Of a stretch of DNA of 64,000 nt, positions 50,201-59,981 are shown one piece after another. Source of the DNA: Nemopilema nomurai. Taxonomy: Eukaryota; Cnidaria; Scyphozoa; Rhizostomeae; Rhizostomatidae. The translations under genes were made by a program, and so were the position numbers. The stretch spans positions 1,727,531 through 1,791,530 of the forward strand of contig ML133432.1 in the NCBI GenBank assembly GCA_003864495.1. The letters run 5' to 3'. Positions within the stretch are counted from its first letter, which is position 1, and every line of letters starts with the position of its first letter. The notes beneath the pieces are model-generated. The model was not told the origin of the DNA and made no database searches. It saw nothing but the letters and a program-made list of their open reading frames with translations.

Positions 50201-52486
50201 TTTCCAAAGAAAAGTATTATACACTTGGAATACAATGATGTAGATGAAAACTTTTAAACTGAGGTTTTGTTACCTTTTGAGCACAAGGTTAAGCAAGAAG
50301 ATGATTGACGCTATTGATTGCTCATCTTCTGTAGCCTGAAGTGCCACTAACTACACATGAGAAGAAACCAGTAACTGCATTACAAATTAGGCCAATGTAT
50401 TGTGCTAGATATCAGGTATGCCCAAGGCCATATAGAGTTGATTGAATTCATTTGAGATGACTGGAAGTGATAATGGTTTAAGTTCATTGTGACAGCTAAA
50501 TCTGGGTGCATCCAATCAGGGTTTTTCGTTTAATTCAAATATAATTCACTCCACTTGATAATAAAAAATCTCAGATGAATCTTAGTATCAATTGCAACAC
50601 ATGACAGGATTGTCAAGTTATTACAACAATAGCTCTTACTAACAAGATTTATGCAGAGCTTACTACAATAGCTTTTATTGATAAAGAGCTTATAAAGTAC
50701 AATAAATCTACCGTCTACTGACCACTTTTAAAGCTGTCACACAATAAATTTCATGCATAGAGTTGACTTACAGATTTGATTTGATAGAGACTCCTAGATA
50801 GTTTTTCAAAAAAATCAAAAATTAAAGAAGAGAACTCTTTGATTTAAACTGGAATTCAAACACCACAAACAGATAGATACTTGGTATTGGTCAAAAAACT
50901 TGAAAACTCACCAAAGCAGCAAAATATTCAGTCTCAGTCTCTTTACCACCATTGGCTCTGATGACCTAAAATAAATCAACAAAATTTGCAAACTCTAAAA
51001 GAAAACTTACAAGTTAACACAGAAGAACTTTAGTTTGAATATTACCTCACTACTTAGTCAGGAAAAAGCATGCACTAACTAGAAAAAACAAAATTAAATC
51101 AAAATCTTACCAAAAAATGATATTTTTTGCTTAAAAACTAAAAGTATTACTCAACCTTGAGGTTTCTTTGGAAAAACTTCACCATCCTGCAGTGTAATAA
51201 AAAAACCTAAACTTGACCTTCAGATTCAAATAACCATTAAAAAAAACACTCACCTCAGTTACAGCAGCAAGAACAGCACAGATCTAAAAATAATGGAATC
51301 AAGTAATTAAGAAGGACATTGAGTAAGTTGTGCAAAATAAGAGCACAAACAAACAAATATTACTCTAACAGCAGTAGGACCGAAACATCTTTTAATTTCA
51401 TTGAAAAAAATCAAACTTACACAAAATATCATTTGGATGTAAATATTTTCAATGGTCATGAAAGTAGCCTGCTAAATTTGATAAATTTTAGAACATACTT
51501 GCTTATGCTCCTCTGAGGGGGAATACCAGAGCTTGTGAACTTTTTCAAATGTTAAATTTGAACAGTCTGTCAAACCACTGATTGAGAATGGGACTGAAGA
51601 GGCAGCAGAACTTGGCATTCCTCTGTCACTCATCACGTCATCTTCCAATGTAAGCTCATCTTGATGCTTTGATAATGCATCAGCAGTCAGTTCTGAACAA
51701 ACAGAGAAAAAATTATTAGAAGTTATTTCCATTCATTGACAATCCTTTTTAAGTCACATGTATTTAAATAACTGTCCTTCTACTTCATGTATTTTGACTG
51801 CAAACAGACACCTCTATATAAATGCAATAATGATTGAAGATCTTTCAAGAGAGGCACTTCTCCTGTTATTGGATTGCATTGAAGTCATCTTTCACAGGTG
51901 TTGCCGTTAGAGAACTAGCAAACTCAAGATATTTGACCAAGTAAAGTTTATGATGTTTTAGTGGAAAGGCCTCTAGATATTCTAAAGATCTTCCCCCCAT
52001 TAGAGTGTTAGTTGCTAATATGATGTGGAAGTGAATTAGTGTTGGTACGTACAGTCAAAATCGATGCAATCAATGATATTTTGTTTATACTGTTTGCAGT
52101 TGTTGTTAAAATGAACTTGTATATTGTTAGAATTATACAAAATGAAACTCGAAGTTGAATCGAACAAATCTTTAGAAGCCTGTGCAACTCCATTCTGAAA
52201 TGTTTACACATCATTCACCGAATTCGGGTCATGGGCCACTTAAAGCATTAGGCATGAAATAATTGAAAAGCTTCTCTGTTGTACATGTATGCTTATTCCT
52301 GCAATGGTGTAAATAAAGATACTAACTTGATCGAGACTTTTTGGGTACATTCATTGTTGGAAAAGGACTCATGTTTTGCTTGATCGCTTCATCTCTGAAT
52401 TTCCGCGCTGAAGGGTTACTGGCACACGACTCTCCTTTTCTCCACTTCTTTGCTCCTTTTGCGGCCTTGAAGCTATGCTTCCCCAT
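28364..52486 (-). CDS. RRP12: RRP12: nucleolar HEAT-repeat ribosome export and assembly factor
   Basis: At least 41 exons, about 1225 residues (human about 1297). RRP12 acts in nucleolar maturation and export of both ribosomal subunits. Exons, 5' to 3': 52327-52486, 51499-51692, 51254-51283, 50912-50965, 50274-50350, 49966-50071, 49578-49694, 49027-49165, 47126-47193, 45994-46047, 45285-45383, 44595-44686, 44084-44195, 43551-43627, 43122-43200, 42657-42692, 41863-41963, 40690-40720, 40451-40476, 39800-39921, 39232-39296, 38657-38707, 38117-38228, 37474-37625, 36825-36892, 36450-36543, 35779-35937, 35369-35449, 34859-34967, 34440-34547, 33637-33740, 33049-33102, 32616-32707, 32037-32139, 31468-31581 (donor may be 31459), 30873-30951, 30530-30622, 30212-30249, 29827-29864, 28601-28683, 28364-28469. 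Phases agree except between 30212 and 29864, where one small exon is probably missing. Landmarks: basic N-terminus MGKHSFKAAKGAKKWRKG, SGLTDCSNLTFEKVHKLW, ETEYFAAL, YLPILFNLYL, KKAYRILEEIC, GKPDPFAYIPLDRQNLNKR and a Lys/Arg-rich tail. The middle is NUC173/HEAT-like helices. Confidence 0.95.
31228..31460. repeat. dispersed intronic repeat (copy A)
   Basis: Shares with copies B and C the order CTTCACAATGGC, GCGGAAC, GAGTATGCAAACGTCGGAAG, a GACCGAATAAATAGCC-like segment and GCGTGATTGGTT. No coding frame. It begins at or just beyond the donor end of RRP12 exon 35. Confidence 0.6.
33284..33475. repeat. dispersed intronic repeat (copy B)
   Basis: Matches copy A through GAGTATGCAAATGTCGAAAA, an AATAACCAAACGCTGAC segment, GCGGACTGAAAACAC and ACACGATTGGTT, in the same orientation, in the intron between RRP12 exons 31 and 32. 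It extends further right with TAGCCAATCAGCGTCTAC. Confidence 0.6.
35142..35210. repeat. (AT)n microsatellite
   Basis: About 65 bases of alternating AT with one C interruption, in the RRP12 intron between exons 28 and 29. Confidence 0.97.
38890..39213. repeat. imperfect tandem duplication in RRP12 intron 21
   Basis: AAAACGTGTTGCTTGATGAC occurs at about 38892 and 39061. Each copy is followed by CATAATCTCTACATG, TAAG(T/C)CATACC, GTGGGACAT, CATCATCAGGTCTTTG and ATGGTGAAACGTCT. The unit is about 170 bases and the copies differ by substitutions and small indels. The second copy ends about 20 bases from the RRP12 exon 21 donor. Confidence 0.85.
40523..40680. repeat. imperfect tandem duplication in RRP12 intron 18
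   Basis: CGTATTTGTGGATAAAGGT occurs at about 40523 and 40631, and CAAAGTAGAATACATC or a close form at about 40599 and 40664. The repeat unit is about 65-110 bases with internal rearrangement. Confidence 0.65.
44868..45060. repeat. dispersed intronic repeat (copy C)
   Basis: Matches copy A through ACTTCATAATGGCAAGAAA, TAGCGGAACCACG, TCTTCTCGTCCAATA, GGAGTATGCAAGCACCG and GACCGAAAGTTCATAAAATA. Located in the RRP12 intron between exons 11 and 12, same orientation. Confidence 0.6.
48100..48960 (-). pseudogene. degraded hAT-superfamily transposase fragment
   Basis: The main frame at 48311-48946 encodes the C-terminal part of a hAT transposase. STVERAFSTLRLMLSDRR followed by a region ending INDKNW is the hAT dimerisation motif. 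Upstream residues (YWDYEKDFGVNDLTLF, FEWKSFKTFV) fit the region before it. A shifted frame at about 48105-48300 encodes an acidic tail (EEEPPKKKKKDQEND), reached only across a stop and a frame change. The N-terminal zinc finger and catalytic core are absent. It sits in RRP12 intron 8 in the sense orientation. Confidence 0.8.
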
Positions 52487-52641
52487 TTTGTTGTTCAATC
52501 CAATCGGTCAAAATAAGTCCAATTTTCCGTCACCTGATTTTCCTTCCCTTCAAACACGTGCAACCATCTTTCTTGCTAGGCCGCTTAACGAGGCTGCCTC
52601 GTTCACAGGAAATTCTACATCCTCTGGACTGATGTACTGCA
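52487..52641. promoter_or_regulatory. bidirectional promoter of RRP12 and MRPL35
   Basis: Only 155 bases separate the divergent start codons, so both 5' UTRs and the core promoters lie here. Two CCAAT boxes are at 52500-52504 and 52519-52523, and a canonical CACGTG E-box is at 52555-52560. No TATA box is apparent. CACGTG is the Myc/Max site typical of ribosome-biogenesis genes. Its function here is inferred. Confidence 0.7.
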
Positions 52642-53593
52642 ATGGCATCCTCACTCAGACTGTCAATTTTCCATCGAAGTGTCCCACTATTATCTGGTTA
52701 GTGTTGTACTTCGCCACTCTCAAGCTTCGTAAAAGTCTAACTTTATTTAAAAAAATTATTTTACTCATCAGTATAGGTCCCTGAAGCAGCATTTTAACAT
52801 GACAATCAATCCAAATCTATGTGTTTCTGTTCAATAGTTTGTATCAATATTTGGAAACCAATTATTGCCATTTCTGCACATGCAATTAATTCTTCCAATA
52901 TCAAAGTCTGATTGTGATGTTCAATGCTCAAGACTCATTGTTGTGTAATGTTTAAATATAACTTAGTTGAAGTGTAAATTTTTTCTTGAAGTTATGCAAA
53001 AAATATAATTAGCCTAATGAATTTTCATATGCACTTCACACAATTGAAAAAGTTTTGAATGTTAAAATTTTCTAAAGAACAAATAGCATTTCCAAAAGAC
53101 TTCTCAGAAGACATATTTTCTTATGGTTATAAAGACATGGATGATTTTTTTCATAGCTGCTGGTAAAGATTCCATCACAAAAGCAAGAAGATTGGTGTTA
53201 CAATCATTTCAGAGTTCTCAAAAGTTCAGCAGCTGTGGAAGTTGCAATAATAGGCTGACATATTGTGCAGTCCAGTCCCAAAGAGAGTTGTACTATAGAA
53301 CAAACTCTATATCACTAAGACTTTATCAACCATTTAGAACAAATGTTCTGGTTAAGCCCATCATCTTCACTAGAAATGTAAACTTCTTCAGCAAGAAAGG
53401 CAAAAGAAAGACTGTGAAATCTGTAACCAAGCGCTTCAAAAGGTTGGGTTCTGGTGCTTTGAAAAGATGGAAGGCAGGAAAAAATCACAACATGCGAAAG
53501 AAGTCTCACAATCAAAAAAGACGGTTGCGAAAGCCCGTTATTGTCAAAGGACGAAAGCTTAGAAAATTAAACCAAATGATTAGTGGGTGGTAG
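52642..53593 (+). CDS. MRPL35: MRPL35, mitochondrial ribosomal protein bL35m
   Basis: Component of the mitochondrial large ribosomal subunit. Exon 1 is 52642-52696 and exon 2 is 53157-53593 (TCTG|GTTAGT to TTCATAG|CTG, phase 1), giving 163 residues (human 188). The N-terminus MASSLRLSIFHRSVPLLS is an arginine- and serine-rich amphipathic mitochondrial presequence. Residues about 97-160 are the L35 domain: FFSKKGKRKTVKSVTKRFKR, then a basic stretch with KAGKNHNMRKKSHNQKRRLR and KPVIVKGRKLRKLNQM. The start was chosen because this ATG alone gives the correct phase into exon 2; an overlapping upstream ATG at 52633 is in another frame. Confidence 0.9.
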
Positions 53594-53667
53594 ATGTTTT
53601 TTAAGTTCTTTTTAAGTGATGTCAGATATGTCTGTTTCAATCAATGTTATTATTCTTGTCGGAATCT

Positions 53668-53673
53668 ATTAAA
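53668..53673 (+). terminator. MRPL35 poly(A) signal candidate
   Basis: ATTAAA about 75 bases after the MRPL35 stop codon. Confidence 0.35.
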
Positions 53674-53816
53674 GAGCACCTATTTGTTTACTATATGCCA
53701 ATAATTTCCTTTGATATCAATGTAATGTTGTGGTAATGAGTAATATACTGTTCTGCAAAAACGCATGGTTTTTTTTGTAAGATATGGCATATAATGTTTT
53801 GTCTATTTTGCAAGCA

Positions 53817-54011
53817 TCATGATTTTGAAAGCTTAGGTGATGGAAAATAGAAGGTTTGGAAACCTCTTTTTATTAGATGCTCTGCTATTGATGGGTAAAT
53901 TTTGATACCAGCTAAGTATTCAGAAACCATTAAGACTTCAAACTTTTGCAGTATTAGTAAATTGTCAAAGAACATTCTAAGAAGTTTATCAATCTTCTTG
54001 TCTTCTTGTAA
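53817..54011 (-). CDS. possible terminal coding exon, family unknown
   Basis: A minus-strand frame of 64 codons plus stop begins right after a good acceptor (ATATTTCAG at 54012-54020) and reads like protein: LQEDKKIDKLLRMFFDNLLI, KFEVLMVSEYLAGIKI and a basic SPKLSKS end. It lies downstream of the NF-YA stop and opposite the end of MRPL35. No matching upstream exon was found between here and NF-YA. It may be an alternative NF-YA 3' exon, the end of a separate gene, or decayed sequence. Confidence 0.3.
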   Translation of the reverse strand, partial: LQEDKKIDKLLRMFFDNLLILQKFEVLMVSEYLAGIKIYPSIAEHLIKRGFQTFYFPSPKLSKS

Positions 54012-54856
54012 CTGAAATATAGCAAGGTACAAAGATAATCAAAAATGTTTAATTTGAATTTGTTTGAATAAAACCAGTACATTCCCCAGCATCTAACTAA
54101 GATACCTAGTTTTCTCACTAGTTTCAAAGGCATGCAAAGGTGGCACTATACTCTAACAGGGATAGAATACAATAGCTAAACAAAAACATAAAATTTTCTT
54201 GCATTCGAAGAAGCTATAAATATGGTCAAATGAAGTAAAGAGGATAATGTGTTTGAGGCTACACTAGTGCCAAGTTAAGAATTTAGAGGACAAGACAACT
54301 TAAGTGTTACACTAATTATATGTCATATAACAAAAGTTCTACAAACAGCTGTATTGTCAACATTTCATATTGGCAGATATTGTATTGGACTTTGGTATAT
54401 AAAGACCATTGCTGGGCCCTTAGAATAACAAAAGCAGCAATACACAAGGTCTTTTGTACACAAGTAAAATCAGACTCTGCTATAAGAGAAAAGAAATGTT
54501 TACCACATTGAAGTGTAAACGTTTTGTGTCTTTACTAGAAAAGCTCAATGCTACTTATAGTATGATCACAAAGTCCAGAAAGAAAATAAATGAATATTTG
54601 TAAAGAAACTGCTGATTACAAGCAGAAAGTTTCTTTATACCGGACATGTATTCATTAGAAGGAAACTTCTTAGCTTAACTACAGCAAAGAGCTTTAAAGA
54701 ATGTCTCAGATAATTTCATCTAAACATAGTATCAACAAGTATTGGCATTTTGTATTTACAACCTGAAAAAACAAAGTCAGATGCCACTTTTCTATCTGTG
54801 AAATTTTCACAGTTCCTAGACAGCAATAACTTAATAGTCTTTGTCTACTCTATTTC
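54012..54856. other. convergent intergenic region
   Basis: Lies beyond the NF-YA stop and opposite MRPL35. It probably contains the NF-YA 3' UTR. No other feature was recognised. Confidence 0.4.
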
Positions 54857-57130
54857 CTAGGTGACATTTTGGCCGCTTTTGTCCTTGATTTCTGAGCTTG
54901 TTAGTGTATCTCCACCAGTGTCATGATGTTGAGGCATCAAATTCTGTTCATCGTCATATAGCTCGTCACCTGGTTTTCCAATAAATCTGCCACCATTACT
55001 ACGTACCCTCCTACAGGCATGCTGATGACGAGACTCATGTAAATATTTCTACAAGAAATTTGTCAAAATTATTTTTTATATAAAGCCCAACCTCATCAAG
55101 AACAAAATTAAGACTGAAAAATGATACACCATGTCGTTTTCATCAAGTTTTGTATGTTAAAAGTGTATTTGTGGCTCAGGGTAAAAAATACCAAGGTTTT
55201 GATAGTGCATCATACATAAGTAACAAGTTGTCTGATTTGCAGTGACCATCCAACTTAAAAAAGGATTGCAAAAGAGAATATAAAGTTAAAAGAAATTTTC
55301 CAGTAAAACACAATTGAAATTATGTGTTCTTGACCATGTTTTGACACTTAATAGTGCTTTGACACTTAATAATAACTGATTTTTCCTCTGCATTCTGCTC
55401 TTAATATTTCCCTCTATGAATTCAGCTCAAAGATTATGGAATCGAGAACAAAAAAATAAAAATGTAAACTTACTTTTCGTTGTTTTGGAATCTTTCCCTC
55501 AGCCTCGAGCTTAGCCCTTGCTTGTCTCCTTTTAATTATCCTGTGATATTGCTTTGCATTTACATAAAGAGGTTCATCAAAAGTTTCCATTGCAACTGGC
55601 AGTCTCTGTGCTAACACCTGTTGACCATTCATCTACAAAATACAACAACATTGTTCATCCAACAGCTGTAAAAATTTATATACACTTCTACCAAAGAGAA
55701 AATTTTAATAATCTTGTGACATCATTCTGATGCTTATTAGACAAAATTGGCTCCTTTCCAAGACATGCAACAAAGATTATACAAAATAATGATAGTTGAT
55801 AGGTAGAAAGACTTTTTCTTGGCTAATGAAGTTTCTTTGGTAGAGTAAACTGATTACTTGATTTTGCTATATCAATGAGTTAGCCATGAGTGAACTGGTT
55901 TGACTGCTCTACCTGTTATATCAGTTTATTTGTTTATTTTATTCATTAAGTAAACTTCTCTTACTCTGGGGATATTCTAAATGTTAATTTTAAATTTTAA
56001 AACATTATCCAACCTCTCTTATATTAAATGTTGACATACAAAAAACTAATAAATTCACTATCACATTTAGGATAAAGCCTATTTCTGTTCCTCATTTCCT
56101 CAAAATGCAGGCAACAAGGAATTTTACCACCTTCTCTAAATACAACATGAGGCTGTTTGAGCTGAATATTAAAATTAAAATCCTTGTTGTTGCTCTTCAA
56201 ATGAAGATAAAATGAACAATTGAAGAATAATTTTGAAGAATGAAGAATTCTGAGTACTCTTGTGGTTTTTTAATCATTGTAGATCCACCTCATTGGTTAG
56301 TGGGTAGTTTATACTTTTAAATGAATTCTCTGTTTGGGACAACCATGAAAATATTGCATTTCAGAGTGCACTGTATATTTTAATACATGTCATGAATTAA
56401 ATACCACTTTGTTTTTGCTCTTTCACCCCCATTCTTGAAATACATTTGCAATGCAAAAAGTGACTGGAAAATGTGCATTAATCATCAACTACAAAATGCA
56501 ATCATTCTACTCTGGGTTCATGTACTTTCAATCTGGAAACAATTTTTAAAAGTTTATTTTGACACGAAAGCTCCAATTTAGCAAAAATTTCAAATGAAAA
56601 CACTGAAAATCAAGTTTTGGGTGACATGGCTGCAGAAAAAACGTTACGTTTCTGCAGAAAATTATTTAGGAAATAATCGCCTCCCTGAAGCTTCTCCAAG
56701 ATATCCAAGTGACTCTCAATTAAGAGCCTAATAAAAGGTATGGCTGGACTGAGTTCTGTAATCGTAAATCTTAGGCTAGCAGAGTTTGTCAGGCGCAAGG
56801 AACAAGAATAGAAATAATAGATGCAACATAATTGGCTTGCCATTATAGCTTGCGTTGTTGGGATAGCGTTCGCATTTGCCAGCTCTACTTGATTCGAGGA
56901 GGCGGCAGCAGCAATCAGCCTTTGTTGGTCTGCTCCAAACATTTGCAATGCTGCGTGTTGCTGCGAAGGATCGACGATATAAACACCTTTGGATGGATCT
57001 TGGGCAATGATGCTAACTGCCTGTGTGCCTGTTGATGGCACAGAGAAGTGCTGTTGCACATTCCCGTTTGATAATTCCCCAGCATTCTGAGATGTCACCG
57101 ACCCCCACCGTTCTCCATTTTGTTTAGTTA
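54857..57130 (-). CDS. NFYA: NF-YA, CCAAT-binding transcription factor subunit
   Basis: Sequence-specific subunit of the trimeric CCAAT-box factor NF-Y in the nucleus. Two exons are certain: 55474-55632 and 54857-55048. Together they carry PLYVNAKQYHRIIKRRQARA and LEAEGKIPKQRK (NF-YB/NF-YC interaction helix and linker), then KYLHESRHQHACRRVRSNGG and RF (DNA-binding helix with the conserved HESRH). An acidic tail ends in GQNVT. The family's usual HAMARKR is HACRRVR here. A further exon around 56840-57120 has transactivation-like residues (TQAVSIIAQDPSKGVYIVDP, then HAALQMFGADQQRLIAAAA). Its donor, any exon between it and 55632, and the start codon were not resolved. The ATG at about 57121 opens only a very short frame. 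Confidence 0.88.
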
Positions 57131-57379
57131 GAATCCTGGTAGCGAGACAAAAGATAATCACGAATCCGAGGCCAGGCCTGAGAGATGAACTAATGGGATG
57201 GGGCCATGGAGATCCTGCCTCTATGGATGGGGCACAACTCGTTGCAAAGTTACTTTGAGGGTGGGGGGAACATATATTAGTAGCGAGAGATTGTTATAAA
57301 ATCCACTAAAACTCGAAAAGTAGGTTAATGGCTAGACACAATCGAAAAATATGAAGAATAGCATGAAGAGATGCTGCAC

Positions 57380-57430
57380 CATTTACCTCACGTGGCGATG
57401 TAATAGGCCATCCATCCGAATTCATTGGCC
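57380..57430. promoter_or_regulatory. NF-YA upstream region with E-box and CCAAT box
   Basis: CACGTG at 57389-57394 and ATTGG (a CCAAT box on the minus strand) at 57424-57428, upstream of the NF-YA transcript. The CCAAT box would allow autoregulation. The transcription start is not known, so this is a candidate only. Confidence 0.4.
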
Positions 57431-59114
57431 TATATCTTTCTACACTACCATGACAAAAGTATTCAAACGGTTGGTCGAAAATGGCGGCCTAAATTTTCCC
57501 CAAAAATGTAAACAAAATTTTCTTCAAAGTTTTTGGCGGGAAGAAGTATTGACATCAGCAAAGAACTAAATCACGCCAATCCGTATGTCAAATTCTATTA
57601 CTACCATGCACAAAGTGGGAGTGTACATCAACTTGCTTCAAACCTTGTACAAGGAAAAAACAAATTGCTGCTTCTTGGCTTAATAAAAATTCAATGCCAG
57701 CTAGCATTTATTGAAAATCTTATTTTGGCTCCTTGTTTACCAGGTTGGTAAAATTTTTCGGTCTCTTAGTCAAATTAAACATATATCTTCAATGACGTCA
57801 AATCTTAACAATGAGCCTTACAAAGGTCTGATGAAAAACCGAGGAAAAGTTTGTAAACAAGGTCTGGAACTATTTTCAGCCCAAAGTTGAAAGGTTTCAT
57901 TCGGTTAAGCATTTAAAAAATGAAAAATAGATGAATGACCTTAGAAACTCATAACTGCCTCACAATCAAGTACTTGAAAGTTTCAAGATTTGTATGTCAA
58001 GCTTTATTACCTGGCATGAAAATTTCATTCGTTTCCACTAACACTTGGAATCCTGGAAGAGCAAAACAGCACTTGAGCTAGCCCAAAAAGGAACATGATT
58101 GACAATATCCCCCACTTCTAATCATAACAGCTTTATTAGAAATTGACTATTCTACAGTAGCACATACAATTGGTGGCAAACCATAAAAGACTAGGTGGCT
58201 CTAGATCCTTGCATCGCTTCTCGGGCACTTGGATTTCAAGGGAGAATCAAGCCCTAGTAGCGAACGTCCAAATGGTTCGAAAAGTTTTGAAACATCCGTA
58301 TCTTAACCTTGTTATAACTTTCTGCTTCGTTATGATGTCTTTTGCAATATGAAAAGTGATGCATAAAACGGCAAACGTCCACAATTAGATGGGAGGTCTC
58401 GATATTTGTACGTGAAATTTACGACCTTCATTTTGCATTCTAAATAACATTGCACCATTATACTGTACTTTTATCAATTCCGATCTATCTTCGTATGCGA
58501 GCTTTATGGATTGTGCATTATAGTTCCTTAGATTCTTGTCTTAATGCTTTAATGTTTTTAACGATTTCTGAGCAGAAACAGAGACACGTCCTTGCCTCGT
58601 CCTTGCTTATTCTGCCACGCTTTGTTCAGTGCAGTTGTACTCAAGGCACCACTGATATAAACTGCTGCCAAGAACTCTTTTAGCAGTCGGCGTCTTACAG
58701 AAAAGCCTTTCCAATCATTTTTGAAGGCAGCAAGTAACGCTATTGAAAATGACAAAATTGCCATAAAAATATCGGTATATTTTAAGCTAAATAGATAGAT
58801 TCATTGTTTATAGTGCAACAAGGATAATTGAACCACTAAAAACGTAGCCCCAACACAGCTGATTAGGAGAGACCTTGTTTAACAAATCTTCCAAAGTAAA
58901 TTCAGTGAAGATTTAAGCACAGCGTGAATAAGGTGATTACAGATTTGCCTCAAATGTCAGGGAATTTCTAAGCATATTGTTAATTATTAATTGTTTTTCT
59001 ACTATAGTGCACATGTTTTTCTTTTGATTCTCTGAATTTGAAAAAGAACTTCATTGAAATAATTACAACCGTTGCAGCATAAAATCATCACCAACTCTTT
59101 TAAAAGGCAAGGCT
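57431..59114. other. intergenic, nothing recognised
   Basis: A plus-strand open frame of about 72 codons at 57533-57751 lacks an ATG start and a family match. The rest has only short frames. The promoter of the following ORF presumably lies at its right end. Confidence 0.4.
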
Positions 59115-59981
59115 ATGTCAACCAAATTCATTGAAGAAGGCAGCTACATAAGGAGCAGACAAATGATGCTTCGAGGTAGGCCTAATGTCTACAAGAGCTC
59201 CAAAGTTAAAGAACGTAGAATTGAACGAAAGGAAAAGGCTCCCTGTCTACAGCTTGAAGCAGTCAAATTAAATATTCAAAGTAGCAAGGCAAAATGCAAG
59301 AAACTGGATGCTTGTCGGGACAGAAACCCTGCAGAAAACGTCAGCTCGGATACCGGACGCCTTCGAAGTAAGTCCAACGGCGAATCGCCAATGTGCGGCA
59401 AGGGGAAAGATTCTGCTGGGGATTCAATGTTGATAACTGGTCGTCAGGCCGTCAGCTCTACTGGAATAAGGAACATTTTCAGCGTCGCCGATGTGTCTGA
59501 GTACGACAAAGCGCACCAAAGAGGTGGATCTGATAACGAAAAGAGGTGCTTGAATATAAGGTTCACACAGGCCCAGGTTCTTGACCGGGTACAAGTTCCA
59601 GGGAAAATCCGACCCCGGAAGATTTACCGCGGCGGTGGATATTACTCCGCATTGGCTATTTACGACCGGGATGCCAAAGTTCATATTGTTAACGTAGGCG
59701 GCTCGGAGTATGAAATGGTCGATGCGATATTCCATAAGCGGGAGAAGCCAGCAGAGCAGAGCAACGAGTCCGGTTTTCCAAGGGTGCCAAGCCAAAGCAG
59801 GATAGAGGGTGTATGTCGTATGCCAGAGGAACTCGAGTGCAAGAAAATCAGCGATAACAGCATCCGAGCCATGTCCTCAAACACGGTAAACAGGTGCCGT
59901 GTTTGCGAAAGGGTTCGAAGCAAGCCTCACAGTTCAGTTGGGCCTAAACAAATCAAGCTCTACCTCACAATAGACGTGTGA
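59115..59981 (+). CDS. intronless ORF of 288 residues, family unknown
   Basis: The longest uninterrupted frame in the window starts with ATG and ends in TGA. The protein is basic and hydrophilic, with no signal peptide or membrane segment. Residues 1-110 are rich in Lys, Arg and Ser and look disordered (KVKERRIERKEKAP). A more ordered stretch at about 140-215 contains LNIRFTQAQVLDRV, GKIRPRKIYRGGGYYSALAI and VHIVNVGGSEYEMVDAIFHK. The C-terminus has a CRVCERVRSKPH motif that could bind metal only with partners. An AATAAA lies 222 bases downstream. No domain was recognised. The first fourteen codons show no splice acceptor that would make this an internal exon. It may be a taxon-restricted nuclear protein or a retrocopy. 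Confidence 0.65.
   Translation: MSTKFIEEGSYIRSRQMMLRGRPNVYKSSKVKERRIERKEKAPCLQLEAVKLNIQSSKAKCKKLDACRDRNPAENVSSDTGRLRSKSNGESPMCGKGKDSAGDSMLITGRQAVSSTGIRNIFSVADVSEYDKAHQRGGSDNEKRCLNIRFTQAQVLDRVQVPGKIRPRKIYRGGGYYSALAIYDRDAKVHIVNVGGSEYEMVDAIFHKREKPAEQSNESGFPRVPSQSRIEGVCRMPEELECKKISDNSIRAMSSNTVNRCRVCERVRSKPHSSVGPKQIKLYLTIDV

Noticed and set aside
52341..52784. 147-codon plus-strand frame
   Set aside because: It is antisense to RRP12 exon 1 on its left, and on its right runs out of frame through MRPL35 exon 1. No family resemblance.
57533..57751. Divergent gene next to NF-YA
   Set aside because: The frame has no ATG at its start, no family match and no splice partner.
59424..59795. 123-codon minus-strand frame
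   Set aside because: Antisense shadow of the 288-residue ORF; the plus frame is longer and has ATG and stop context.
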